From Austropuccinia psidii (Eukaryota; Basidiomycota; Pucciniomycetes; Pucciniales; Sphaerophragmiaceae), in the NCBI GenBank assembly GCA_023105745.1, contig JALGQZ010000009.1:10774564-10838563 (forward strand): 64,000 nucleotides of DNA. The letters are read 5' to 3'. The notes under the pieces are model-generated. The model was not told where the DNA came from. It did no database searches and saw only the letters and a list, made by a program, of their open reading frames with translations. Made by a program: the position numbers and the translations under genes. Below are positions 49,461-61,273 of this stretch, in pieces. Positions within the stretch are counted from its first letter, which is position 1; every line of letters starts with the position of its first letter.

Positions 49461-49976
49461 TTTTTTGGGGGGACAGAATTTGAGCCTTGAAGTATATTTT
49501 ACATACCCAAATATGGCACAATTATCTTTAAGAATACATGTTGAACTATGCATAACCCATAAGTCATGCATATATTAAAAGTTCATCATTTTTGATTTCA
49601 GAAAGGATGAATAATGTTTTATTGAGTAAGTCAATCCATGGATTCAAGGCCAAATTTGGATTCTACACAAAGATTCACCTAGGGTAGCTCCATAGATTGA
49701 ATAAGCTTAAATTAACTCTATGAGGTGGTAATATGGAAAATACTTCAATACCACGTAAAAGAATTGTGAAAAATTTTGTTTTTCTCAATTTCATGCCAAA
49801 ATAATGGGAATGTGAGAATTCCCATGTTAAGTATACACTAAGAATAGTGTTATGAATGTTTGTGGCACCTCACATTATGGTATTCTTACTTACAGTTTTG
49901 ATACACCCATAGTTAATATCAGTCTTTAAGCCTGAAATTCTATTTTTTGACGTGAAAATAGCCAAGGGGGACAAAA
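49461..49976 (+). mobile_element. Purine tract and truncated 3' LTR A of element 2
   Basis: TTTTTTGGGGGGACAGAA (49461-49478) precedes the LTR, which starts at 49479 as TTTGAGCC (TGTGAGCC in the other copies). It matches LTR A for 498 bp and then stops at GGGGGACAAAA, so the rest of the LTR has been lost. Confidence 0.85.
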
Positions 49977-50462
49977 TACTGTTGCAACCATGTGTAATCA
50001 CCCCCAATGGGTGCTTACAGAAAATCTAGCCTGACCTCATCTTATGACCAATTGACCATTTCATCATTTTTATGAACAATTGGACCATTTTGGTGCTTTA
50101 TGGCCTTTGGGCCATATCACCTTTCACTGACCACATCCTGCAACCATTGGCCCTTTTGGCTGATTCTCTACCTCACCAACCCCCAGGCCAATACGTTTGT
50201 TTTGGGACTGGGGGTCCATCTGGTCTTCCAGGGGCTTCTGGCCCCTCTAGCCAAACCCCTTTGATTATGGGGTCTAAGGCCTAAATGGCCTTTTTGGGCC
50301 ATTTAGGCCCTCTACGGTCCGTGTGACCCTCAGGCCCCTTTTGGCCTAAATCCAACAAGGCCAAAAGGGGCCAAGGGGGCAGTCCACCAGCCCCCAAGGC
50401 CAAGTGGGCCTTCCTGAGCCAATTTTGTCCCCCAATCTCATCAATCCCAAAATGGCCCAAAA
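49977..50462. other. GC-richer repeat DNA, no gene seen
   Basis: Many GGCC and CCCC words. It continues after the solo LTR G at 51886 with the same style, so both sides probably belong to one unrecognised repeat that replaced the end of LTR A. The frame at 50072-50284 is low-complexity. Confidence 0.5.
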
Positions 50463-51885
50463 TGTCAGGCTGAGTCTATGATGAAGCAGTAATTAAGCTA
50501 TTTACAACTTCAACTATGACTGTGACACAGTGATAAAGGTATTTATTTATAATAAGGGTTTATAAATAAAATGAGAGGGCTTTACTATTGTGGAATAGTG
50601 GTGGTGAGCACTGTTGAAAGCCCTGGGTGCAGCTTTACCTATTGGATTACAATAATAAATACTACAATACTTAAATTTGAGATATACCTGATTATTTTAC
50701 AATATTATAACTGTTTTTGACAGTTGTACTACATAGGAATTCAAGATCAGGATGAGGAAACCTTCTCTGGCTGTGAAAAGGCCCCTTTTTATCTTGAAAT
50801 GGGGTTGAAAGGCTGCTAGACTTTTCCATGTAGAGGTAGTGAAGATTTTTCACTCTCCAGGACAGGCTTGTGGTTTGCAAAAGGCCTGTATAGCCTATAT
50901 TGGGTTCAGATGTGTTTTTGAAACCACATCTGGGCAGTTTTCACCAATACAGTGTGAAAACTTTCATCTGGGGACCACACAGCCTGATTCTGACGTGTAT
51001 GACATGTAGAATGCTGTACAGAACCTGTATGGGACCCCAGTATTAAATGAACTATGATGTATTGAAGTAAAAACAAGCTTCTTTGTCTGTTTGACACCTC
51101 ATAATCATGGTTATGGGATATTATCCCATGGTAAGGCTGTATTGGCCAAACTGTGGGATTTTGACCTTAAAACAGCCATAACTTTGTCAGTCTTTGAGAT
51201 ATCAACCTCAAGATTGGTTCAGTGTTTAGCTCTGTATGTGTTCTCCACAATGGTACCTCATTTGATATGGTTATTATTAAATATGGCAAAGTTATCCCAT
51301 GTACAAGATTTTTGTACATATGCATGGTTTTAGGCAAAAGCTGTATTGGGCTTGTTTGCCTTATAGCTTTTGTTCTAGATGAGATATGGGAAAATGAATT
51401 GCACCATCAGATAGCCCTTATTGCGCTCTTTCCAAAAATACCCCACTTTAGGTATCTCACACTAAAACTGTAGACGTTAGATGAGAGGTGAATATTTTAT
51501 TCACCCTTATTTGGCCTGAATTTGGCCATAACTTCAGTAATACTGGTCCTAGCTCAGTTTGACTGGTACCATTGGATAGCCCTGACTTAGAGCTTCATTT
51601 GTAATACCCATTTGATGGGGTTAGGCCTCTTACTCTGTATTATAGATGAGAGGTGAAATTTAAGGTTTATGCTCAGCAACAACTTTGAGCAGGAATAACT
51701 TTGTTATTATTTGTCCTATGGTGATGGAACTTGTATATTTGGAAAGGGGTAAGTTTCCTCTTTCTTTTGATACCTTTTGAGCTGACTTGGCTCAGCTCCA
51801 TGTTTTGGTGGTATCTTGGCTATACCATTGATTTATGGTATCTGGCTGTCATGCTTATGCTCTGGCTTTGAGTCACAGGCTGACA
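50463..51885 (-). mobile_element. Solo LTR, family G
   Basis: TGTCAGGCTGAG to CAGGCTGACA, 1,423 bp. Flanks are CAAAA (50458-50462) and AAAAA (51886-51890), a target duplication with at most one mismatch. It resembles unit 2 of the duplicated LTR at 28415-28866. Confidence 0.88.
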
Positions 51886-51890
51886 AAAAA

Positions 51891-53040
51891 GGACCCCAGG
51901 ACCCAAATTGGCCAAGAACCACATTTTGGCCTTTTTCAACCCATGGCCTCTGGCAAACACCAGAGGACACAAGCTCAGGTCAAGCAAGGTTTCCCCTCAA
52001 TTCAGGGGAAGACCTCTCCTTCACCAATGTACTCTGTACCAAAGGATCCAGGCATGGTGCATATATGGTATAATATACCATTATGCACCATTTTTTCTCA
52101 GAAATCCAATGATGATGTTTTCAGGACCAAATTATGTCTTTTCAATCAAAGTCCCCAAACCCATCACCCATGTTGAAGGAAGACTTTTCAGTCATTCAGT
52201 CTTGCAATACCTGGCGGTTACCAGAAGACCATTCAAGGACCCCAACCACCTGGCCCTGCAGGAGTTGTGTTGTATTTTTCTTTTCAGGATAATTTCAAGA
52301 GGTTATAAGTCATCATATAGAATATCATATCTGTTCATACCCCAATGATGGTGATTATATCCTTATGAATGGCTTTCCTCAATTGAAAAATATTCAAACA
52401 GTACTTGGAATTCAACATTTGGATATTTTATTAACTAAACTTCATTTTTCATTCTTGGGATTTCTTTTGTTAAGGTTTCATGAGTTTCACTTAGTTTATT
52501 TAGTTATATCATTATCTATTGTCTTTGGATACATCGGAAATTCTTTTTGCCGCTTTTTTAGTAAGTTCTAAAGATGAATGTCAAGTTTTTTCACCTGAAG
52601 GGAAATTTTGACAGGAATACGAGCCCACATTTTTATTATTTGAAAAAATATACTCAATTCAACTTTAAGCTTTACCTTCCCTCCCAAGAATGTATATATC
52701 CTTATGGAAACCATAGAACTCCTTTTATTGAATATTGAAGTTTTGACTCTATCCTATTAATTGAGTTGAAACTCTGGAATGATAAATGATTTGGAAATAC
52801 TAACTACCCAACAAGTGAAATAACAACTTAAATGCATTCAAGGCAAGTTTCAAATGATCACCTGAAACCAAAACATCAATTCATATAATGAAAAGAGAAA
52901 TTAATCAAATTGAAGAGAAAAAAAAGTTAAAATGTTTTGTAAGTTTGGAATTAGAGGTGATGATTTTAGTAACAATAACAGCTTGGTTTCTCTGAACACT
53001 TCAAAAATCTGAACAGAAATGCAGAATACCCCAAAGAAAT
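51891..53040. other. Repeat and AT-rich DNA upstream of CTF18
   Basis: 51891-52300 continues the GC-richer repeat; 52300-53040 is AT-rich. Short plus-strand frames (51816-52571) overlap each other and show no domain. A long imperfect palindrome lies at 52054-52091. Confidence 0.5.
52054..52091. repeat. Imperfect 38-bp palindrome
   Basis: ATGGTGCATATATGGTAT faces AATATACCATTATGCACCAT; the arms pair with one or two mismatches. Could fold as a hairpin or be the middle of a small inverted-repeat element. Confidence 0.7.
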
Positions 53041-53371
53041 GTTTTAAATGGAATGTCTTGGCAATAAGTCGAACAAAAATGAGGCTTCGAGGTAAGAGTT
53101 TTGCAATTGATCTGGTTGATGTTGATGCTCATCAAATTTTGCCATAAAATCAGAGCAGATTGATCTCGTTCGGCTTGAAAGCCTAGTAAGTAACTTTAAT
53201 AAGCTTTTTGGCAGAGGCAAGCTTTCCGGCCGAAGCTGGGTGAGTGGGTTGAAATTCTCGCGTGCCCGTGTGCTGACGGCGGTAGGATGATCACCGCTGC
53301 CGGTTGGGAGCAAGCCGGAGTTTTATCAAGTCGGATCCATCAACTCATCAAATCACGCTCCGAAGACGAAG

Positions 53372-56300
53372 ATGGCCGGAGCAGGTGAGATTTTCAGTCA
53401 ATCGACCTGGACATTATTTGGAACTGATCAATACTTCCCTGGCTTCTGGTTGGGACAAACGAAAAGGCGTAGATCCACTCGAAGTTGATGAATCGTTCAT
53501 CGATCTGCTGTCGCAAAATCACTCTTTGATAGAATCGGCTCAAGCTAAGGCGTTGTTAGACGATGGAGATCTGGAAGGCGAAGCGGCTGCAGCCATCAGA
53601 TCACATCAAGCATTCGAAGAATTCGGTTTCTCCTTATCGGCTGCGAACGGCTCTGCTTCCACTGGAATCTCTACAATCAAAGAATCCTTGGGATCCATGT
53701 TGGAATTTGATGATGACTTTCTCCTGGATGATGACGGAGACCAGTTGATGAAACATCCTGAGACCAATCAGTCGCTAACGGGTGGTGGTGGTCTTGATAG
53801 TTTGCCTCAATCGGAAAACATCATCAACTTACCACCTGCTTTGCCATCAACTCTGGGTGAAGCCGAATCTGAAAATATCGACCTGGAGATTGATCACGAT
53901 TTTGATTCATTCATCAAACCTGCAAGCTCTTCTGTGAAGACCATGCCATCGATTGCTGATAACATCCTTCATGCGCAAGCGAAACAAATTGAAACAAATA
54001 GAACACTTAGTTTAGAACTTGATGATGCATTTCAAAATCAGAACTATCCCGATTCTACCTTCGAAGCGTCAAGACAAAAACTAAAACAGGCGACCTCCCG
54101 TCGTGGACCCTCATTGGATAATATGATTGCTGAGGCTGAAAATGATGAAGGGAATACATTGCCTTCAAATCTTCTCATCAGCAGTCTTCCCAATCCCTCG
54201 GCCATTGTTCCCTCACCTCACTTTACCTCAACATCCTCTCATTTGCCCACTCTTGATGAAATTGAGAACAATTTGCCCCGGCCAAGGTGGATTTCGACCA
54301 CTTTTTTGATTGCCACTCAGCTTGATGGCACCAAAATTCAAATTCCCCGCAGAAAAAGAATAGGTCAAACTCATGTGAGCAGATGAAGGATTGAAAAAAA
54401 CTAGTTTTTCTCTTCAGCTCTCAGTTTTTTATGATTGAAGCATTTGTCAATTTTTTTCTACTTCAAGTTTAGGAGCTCAAGGTCTGCTGCAGGTTTAAAA
54501 AAACAATGTTTAGAATTATTGGATGAACCAATTCATCGAATGCTGGCTAAAGTTCAAGAAGAAGTGGTTCACAAACAACCATTAGTGTTAGCTATCATCT
54601 TTTTTTAATGTCAATTGGATTATAACTGCCATTTTATCTTGTCAGTGCTTCATTAAAAAAAAGTTCACCATAGTGCTTGTGCGGGTACGCATTTTTTAGA
54701 CCTACGCAAGAAGGTATTGCTCCACTGAACTCACTCTGGACTGACCGATATCGGCCGAAAAAGTTTATTGATTTGGTTGGTGATGAGGTACATGTCGGCC
54801 TTTGGATTGAAATTGTATTAATCCCTTGAACTGTGAATACCACCAACTGACAGCGTTCATCATCATTTAGCGCGTCTTCCGAAGCGCGATGGGATGGCTT
54901 AAATCGTGGGATCAATGTGTATTCAAGCGCTCGGCAAAATCTAGACACCTTCAATCAAAATCACAATCAAACTTTTCTACAGAAGCTGAGCTCGACCCTT
55001 ATGGACGCCCCGATGCAAAAGTCCTATTATTGTGTGGCAAGCCGGGATTGGGTAAGACCACAATGGCAGAAGTTTTGGCCACTCAAGCTGGTTATCAAGT
55101 CATTGAAATCAATGCAAGTGATGATCGTAGTTCAAAAACTGTTACTGACCGTATCCAAAGCGCTTTGGAGACTCGCTCTTTAGACCTTGGGGCCAAGAAT
55201 GGGGGAGGGCTCACGCTTAAAAATAATCGACCTTGTTGTGTCATCATTGACGAAATTGATGGGGCAGGTGGCGGTGGTGGCGGGGGAAATGAAGGAGGAT
55301 TCGTGAGGGCATTAGTAAAATTGGTAACAGAAGGCAGCACGGTAAGGAAATCTGCAAGTTGAGCCATTCTCCCGCTCAATTGATTTTTTCATCTCATACA
55401 TTGTGTGAAGCTTTCTAATTGAGTACGCCCAAACTTGCATTTTGAAACCAGTGAAAGGCAAAAAGCTGGATCATATGCCCCTACGCCGGCCTATCATTTG
55501 TATATGTAATGATTTATATGCACCCGTGCTTCGGCCGTTAAGGCCGATCGCCCGAATAATTAGGTTCAACGCACCTTCCTCTACAACAATAATTAAAAGA
55601 CTCCAAAGTATTTGTAGGATTGAGCATTTGACAGCTGATCTCCAGAATTTAAACTACCTGGTCAAGTTAGCCTCAGGGGACCTAAGAAGTTGCTTGAACA
55701 CTTTGCAATTTGTCAAAACTCAAACTAATGTAGTTACTGATCGTACCATTAAATCGGCCGCTGGAGTCGGAATGAAAGACTCTGGCTCTTCAGTTCAAGC
55801 TGTACTGACAAGCTTGTTCAAAATATCAGCAAAAAAGTCATCAAATAGGTCGGAACAAACTGGTGCGTGACCTGTGTTTTTTTTTTTTTTAGCAAAACTG
55901 CTTTTATGGCAGTCTGATTTTTATTCCTGCCAGATGAATTGACAAGCTCTTAACTTATTATTAGACCAAAGAGATCTTTATCTAAGTAATTTGGTTCGCG
56001 ATATTAGCACCTGTGGTCAAAATGAACGGATTATTCAAGGTTGCTTTGAAGCATATTTAAATATGAAACCGCCCACCGACCAATGGGCCACCTACTGTCA
56101 ACTACATGATTGGCTAAACTTCTATGATATATTGGAGACAAAGATATGGACAGATCAAGCTTATCAACTTTCGGGCTATGTTCCCTATTCAATTGCAGCT
56201 TGGCGAGAATTTATCGCGAGCATCTCAAATAAAGCCCCTGAATATCCCAAAGTAGACTATGAGATCTATCAAAAACGATTAGCCAATGAGGAGGTTCTAG

Positions 56301-57435
56301 CCAGCTTCAATCAAAGCCTACCAGCACAATTAAAGGCATGTTTTAAGACACGCGAGGTAATATGCGAATTGATGCCTTTCTTGACGAGAATTATTAGCGT
56401 GGATTTGAGACCGATGAACTCACAACTGCATAAAGAAGACGACCGAAGAATAATGACGAGAATAGTAGAAATTATGCTTGGCCTTTCTCTCAATTTTGTT
56501 CAAGATCGAGGTGAGGATGGCCAATTGACATATGTCTTGGAGCCGTTAGTAAAAATTCCTATTGCCTTGTACGATTGTACAAAATGTGTAGCTGTGCTCG
56601 CGAAGTTTCTCCTAACGTTTTCCTTTATTACAAGCATGTAGTCAAATTGATTTTTCCACTATTTATGAAGGCAAACGAGCGACAGATATTCCGCCCCCAC
56701 GATTCGCTGCTCGACAACTCATTGATAAAGAGGTCAGCTCACTTAGCTTCATATAAAGTGTATTTAAACAGCTGATTTGAGTTAATCGCAATCGAAAACC
56801 AGATGACTGCTGTTAAAATTCGTTTCCAAGGTGGTCCTTCAGGTGGACTGCGATCAGGAGCAACTGCAATTCTTGAAGCCTATAATCGGTTAGAATAATT
56901 TTTCAGATAGCATTGATGGCTCGTTCTTCTCTTCGAAATATTGACGTAGTTTTCTGTTTGAATTTTTCAGGAACACTCATCCCGCAAGAAAATCCAAGGA
57001 AGCTGTGGTAAGCTTGTTGACATCATTTCAAGCTGTGATCGTCATCCTTGGCCCCCATTTTTCCCACTTACCTGCGTTCTACTTCTTTACTAGGTGGCTG
57101 CCTTGGATTTTTTTGGCAGGGCTATTGTCAACGCAGGTCCCATAACTTTGCCCAACAGTCAGTATATTAAGATTATGTTTGAAACTTTATTGCACATAGC
57201 CTTGCTAAATGCTTTATTACTTAACTACTCGTACTGAATAGCTCAAGAAAGGAGGGCAATAGAGAAAGTGAAAGTCGCCTATAGATTCCACGAGGTGAGT
57301 TTTTTGCTTGTTTGCGATAAAAGCCATTATCAACTTTTGACTCAACCAACTTTGCGCGTAACAAATAAATGAATAAAGGGATTCTCGAATGCTGTTAAAA
57401 AACCAATTACATTCAAAGAATTTATTTTCAAATAA
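53372..57435 (+). CDS. CTF18: CTF18, alternative clamp-loader (Ctf18-RFC) large subunit
   Basis: AAA+ ATPase that, with Rfc2-5, Dcc1 and Ctf8, loads PCNA and supports sister-chromatid cohesion in the nucleus. Modelled exons: 53372-53384, 53467-54374, 54468-54586, 54700-54787, 54871-55341, 55424-55862, 55947-56568, 56642-56732, 56782-56888, 56971-57007, 57094-57157, 57242-57294, 57379-57435. Phases agree at every join and give about 1,022 residues (human CHTF18 is near 975). Approximate positions: RFC box LWTDRYRPKKF 359-369, Walker A GKPGLGKT 432-439, Walker B IIDEID, sensor 1 CICND about 562, SGDLRSCLN about 621 with the sensor-2 Arg. The C-terminus has DFFGR and YRFHEGFSNAVKKPI, the tail typical of Ctf18. 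The acidic N-terminal 300 residues are poorly conserved. The start is the weakest point: ATG 53372 needs an 82-nt intron; the next in-frame ATG is about 53698. Introns 3, 5 and 6 use weak sites. Confidence 0.9.
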
Positions 57436-58354
57436 GATGATTTTCGCTTTCTAGTGAATTTTTGTATTGGTAGATGGGCTTTGCGCCCACTGGGATCGTT
57501 TTTTGGAGCATAATAAGTTTGAAATTGCCTTTCATTGCGAATTTTAATGAATTTTCAAAAATTTAAATAAAACCGCGAATGGTGGCTTCTTTAACTGATG
57601 CCCACGTTTTACTAAACTAACGTTATAATAAGCGTGGATTTAGCAAAACAGAACATGTGTCTAGCCAAGCCTTGAAAAAATGCTTTTTATCCTTTCTGCT
57701 TTCTAAAATTCAAATGTTTTTAATACTATTTTCTTTTGAAAAAATTAAATAAAATTAGTCCAACATTATATGTAAATATATAACGTCTGCCTAACCCCAA
57801 TGCTCAAATTCTCATAGGTTTTTGTCAAAGTAAGGCTTTCCTTTTTTTGAGGTCTGGATGAGGAAGGTATTTTTAATTTATGCTTAAATTTGAATTTAAA
57901 ATAATAAATTAATAATTTCTCAAAATTTCAAAAATACACCCCCTCAAAGTTGAGAAATCGCACTCTAAATGCCCAACTTCTTTTGTACTAAATACAACCT
58001 TTAATTTTTGGTATTTTGCAAACACCACACCTCAAATGCCAGGGTATTTTGGACCCCAAAAAAATCAATTTTTTATTCAAAATACCATGTTTCCTCCTGA
58101 AGAAAATCCTCACCTTTAAACCTTTTGGTCTCCTCAACCCAATTGTTAACTTCATACAAACTATTTAAATTCATCTTCCACCTTACCCCAGAGCTTAAAA
58201 AAATATCAAATCTCAATTGATTTAATTGCAGCCAAACCTGCTTATGCCATGGAAGTTGAGACAGATGAAAAGCTTGAAGATATTTCCATACTCAATTACT
58301 TTTGTCAAAAAAATATCAGAAGCAATGTTAAATTCGAAATCTGCAACATATTTG
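57436..58354. other. AT-rich DNA downstream of CTF18
   Basis: Contains the 3' flank of CTF18 and AT-rich sequence. The frame at 58249-58488 has no recognisable domain. Confidence 0.5.
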
Positions 58355-58470
58355 TAGTGAACTGTAGTCAGAGCTGTGGCACCTCTTGGCCAGGCTATAC
58401 AAATCTGGCTTGTACCTCCTTGAAATCCACATCAATGTCTATCCCAATCCTTGATCTTCTACAGTTGATG
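58355..58470 (+). repeat. Direct repeat, copy 1 (LTR-like promoter segment)
   Basis: The CTCTTGGCCAGGCTATACAA block followed by CTCCTTGAAATCCACATCAA matches 59730-59845 in the same orientation, about 1.37 kb downstream. Perhaps the two promoter segments of a small, decayed LTR element. No pol domain was seen between them. Confidence 0.45.
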
Positions 58471-59729
58471 GTCTCTAATCTTTCTTAGGATTTTTTCAAT
58501 AATTTTGAATTATAATTTTTCACTCAGCATCTGACTGACCATAAGACAAATATCATCTTATTCTTCATTGCCAACTGGCATCAAGATTTGTCTTGGAAAT
58601 TTCCTCATGCTCTAGTGCCCACTGGCATTGACACACTAATTTTTTATCTGCATCATACTATTCTTTTGACCTCAAATGCCCATTGTATTTGGGATAACTA
58701 CTTTCCTGTCTTCATTGTCTTGTCAAGGTCACAACCCTGATTTTCTGACTAGTCATTATATATATATACATATATACTTGTTTTAATTTTCTTTTCTTTC
58801 TCATCAATGATGGCCAATTACTGACAACACCAAATCTTCTGAAGGTTTTCTATGCCTAATTACCAATGAATTGAAGGCCATTGATGGATGATTTTCAATC
58901 CTCGGTCATCCAAATTTTCCACAGCTCAGGCTTATTGTTGATTACCTGAATACCCTCAGTAAGTCAGCCCCTCTTCAAAGCCAATTTTGAAGCCAAATGC
59001 TTAGTTGCATCCAAGAATTTATTTCAGTGTTCTACCACAGCTTTGTCATGGACTTCCAATCTTCAATTAATGAGTTTAAAACACAAGAGCCTCCTCCCTC
59101 CATCTCCAAATAAGCACATTAAAAACCTTCCAGAAATAGTAGAACTTATGACAACCTTCTGTGTGAGGACAAGCAGGAACTTGTGACTATGAACCCAATT
59201 TTTGTGCCATTTGTTGGTTTGTCACCACATGGATCTGAATAATACTTTATCTCAAATGAAGAAAAAGACAAAGATGGAAGCTCCCTCTGCAATTAAAACC
59301 ACTATAATGATGACAGTGATTTCTCTGAAAAAACTATTCTGCTAGCTACCAATCAGACTGTTGATGACTGCAATGTTGAACACCATTACTGTAATATTGA
59401 ATACAGGTGCCCTGAACAAATTGACAGCTACCATGTCAAGCTTTTCTGAAAGAATGAGCCAATTGTCATTCACGTTGAATAAAATTCTAGCGGTGATCTT
59501 CATGGATACAATTATGGTAGAGGTGATGGTTATTGAACATGCCATACTCATAGCTTAATAATTGAATTCCCCCCGTTTCCAGTATCTGAACAAAGCGGTG
59601 GGTAGCCTTTTTGGCTCACAGGGGTTAGTTTTTTATCTTATTACCTGTAGTATTACTTCCCTGTTTCTGGTTTCTTTGCTGATGGGTGGGTGATTTGTTT
59701 AGTCTCTTTGGTACCTTTCCAAAGGGGTG
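58471..59729. other. Sequence between the direct repeats, no gene seen
   Basis: Contains an AT dinucleotide run (about 58757-58780). Frames at 59342-59558 are open on both strands but look low-complexity (repeated Ile, Thr, Met). Confidence 0.45.
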
Positions 59730-59845
59730 GGTGTAATGACCTGAGTTCAAAGCTGCAGACACTCTTGGCCAGGATATATAAGCCTGGCCTATGATTCCTT
59801 GAATTCCAAATTCATTTCTATCTAAATCCCTGACCCTATAAAATA
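59730..59845 (+). repeat. Direct repeat, copy 2, with TATA element
   Basis: Starts TGTAATGACCTGAG and contains CCAGGATATATAAGCCTGG, a TATA box inside a short palindrome. Matches 58355-58470. Confidence 0.45.
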
Positions 59846-59919
59846 TTTACCCAGGAAGGGATTTTGAAAATCTACCACCTTTAAGTTTTCAACAGTTTTT
59901 TCAAACATCTTATTTTAGG

Positions 59920-60850
59920 CATAAAGATACAATGAAACTGATAAGTAGTGAAGGAGTATTTCAGAATCAAGAAAATATTAAACAGAATGATATTGGTATT
60001 TAATTAGTAGCAGCACTTTTTAGAGTAGGTAGAAATTAAAAGGGATCTTCTGTGGGTAAAATTAGTCAGGGTATAGTAATACTATATACACAAAGAATCA
60101 TCATAGAGATTTTAAAACACCAATTGACTTGAATCAGCTGGATAAAAATTAATGAAAAAAGGAATTATCTCAGGTAATGCAAGCAGAAGGGTCTCCAGGT
60201 TGCATTGGATCTATTGATGGAATATTGACTTTACTACTTCAACAGCCAGAAAATGATGCAGGGGTATATTTTCATTGAAAGAATAAATATTTCTTGAAAA
60301 ATGGTCACTTATGAATTAATATATGATAAATAATGGTCTATTCTATGTAAATTAAGCTACTTCGCTGTGTGAAAAGATATCTTCAGGCCTTACTGGTTTT
60401 CAGTAAATGACTAAATAGTAGATAAAAATATTAATATGTATGAGAATCCCAAGAAAATATTCTGTCATAATCAATAATTTATTTCAGGTATAGAATCTTG
60501 AATCTCAAGTTTCTGTATTTTTTTTACAAAGGGAACATAAAGGCAATAAATGATCATCAGAAGTTCAAGTTTTGTCTAGTAAATTCATTTATCTATATTG
60601 GAGTTCTCAAGGGCCAAATGGGGTTTGAAATAAAAGACCAAGCATATGTTTGCAACTTTTCAGATTGAGTAATGAGCTGTATCATATTGAATTTCATTTT
60701 GGAATATATTGAGGATCAATGGATGAAGATATATCATGATGAAGACTATCCAGAGCTCAAATTCATACCTAAAAAACCTGAAAACAGGAAAAGAAAAAAT
60801 ATTTTTGAAAAGATTAAACCTACATTGGAATGGTCAGATAAAAAATATTA
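59920..60850 (+). pseudogene. PIF/Harbinger-type transposase remnant (DDE nuclease)
   Basis: Broken frames read, in order: SSVGKISQGIVILYTQRIIIEI (helix-turn-helix-like N-terminal part, about 60035-60110), then EGSPGCIGSIDGIL with the first catalytic Asp context of this nuclease family (about 60185-60230). Next comes QQPENDAGVYFH, and further on NDHQKFKFCLVNSF and IGVLKGQMGFE, matching the late helix with the catalytic Glu region (Glu not visible). Stops occur every few dozen codons and the frame changes repeatedly. No terminal inverted repeats were recognised. Such elements are cut-and-paste transposons common in rusts. Confidence 0.65.
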
Positions 60851-61273
60851 ATCTTGAGATTCATATATTAATTCAATTTTCTTTTTCAACTTAAAAACAG
60901 AAATCAATTTTTTCAATTGATTGATTATATTTCATTTTGGACCTGTTTCCTAATTATTTTTCGTCCAAAAAAAGTGAGATCTTTCTCCAACAGCAATTCA
61001 TTTGTGTAAAAATTATGAAATTGATTTTTATGGCACAATGATTTTCATCATTTTTGATCCTTTTAGTTATTTTTTTATTCAAAAAGGGGATAATGTTTTT
61101 TTTTCATCATTTGAATTATATTTTTAGTAACTTTTTATTCTTTTGACATATTTTTTCAAAAGATTGCTTTAGGAGATTTCTTTTTTTGCTTGTGTGATTT
61201 TTTTATGCTGTTTTTATCTATCAGCTATTTGGAGAAATGTGAGTTTCCCTTTACCTTCAATGCTCATTAAATT
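60851..61273. other. T-rich DNA, no gene seen
   Basis: Low-complexity T-rich sequence; target of the LTR D insertion. Confidence 0.5.

Larger units (their letters stand above)
18208..49976 (+). mobile_element. Element 2: Ty3/gypsy chromovirus with three nested insertions
   Basis: The 5' LTR A is 18208-19025 plus 29128-30211. The internal region is 30212-49478, and the 3' LTR A starts at 49479 and is cut off at 49976. Inserted in it are element 1 (19026-29127), a solo LTR B (31778-33949) and element 3 (37537-48353), each with a 5-bp target duplication. Domain order in the remaining pieces is gag, zinc knuckle, protease, RT, RNase H, integrase, chromodomain. It is the oldest member of the nest and carries many stops and shifts. 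Confidence 0.88.

Noticed and set aside
53044..53313. Minus-strand frame of 89 codons overlapping the start of CTF18, as a divergent gene
   Set aside because: It has no ATG at its start, no recognisable domain, and lies across the CTF18 5' end; probably a shadow of GC-richer exon DNA.
59342..59558. Frames open on both strands, as overlapping genes
   Set aside because: Composition is repetitive (Ile, Thr, Met) and there is no homologue or splice context.
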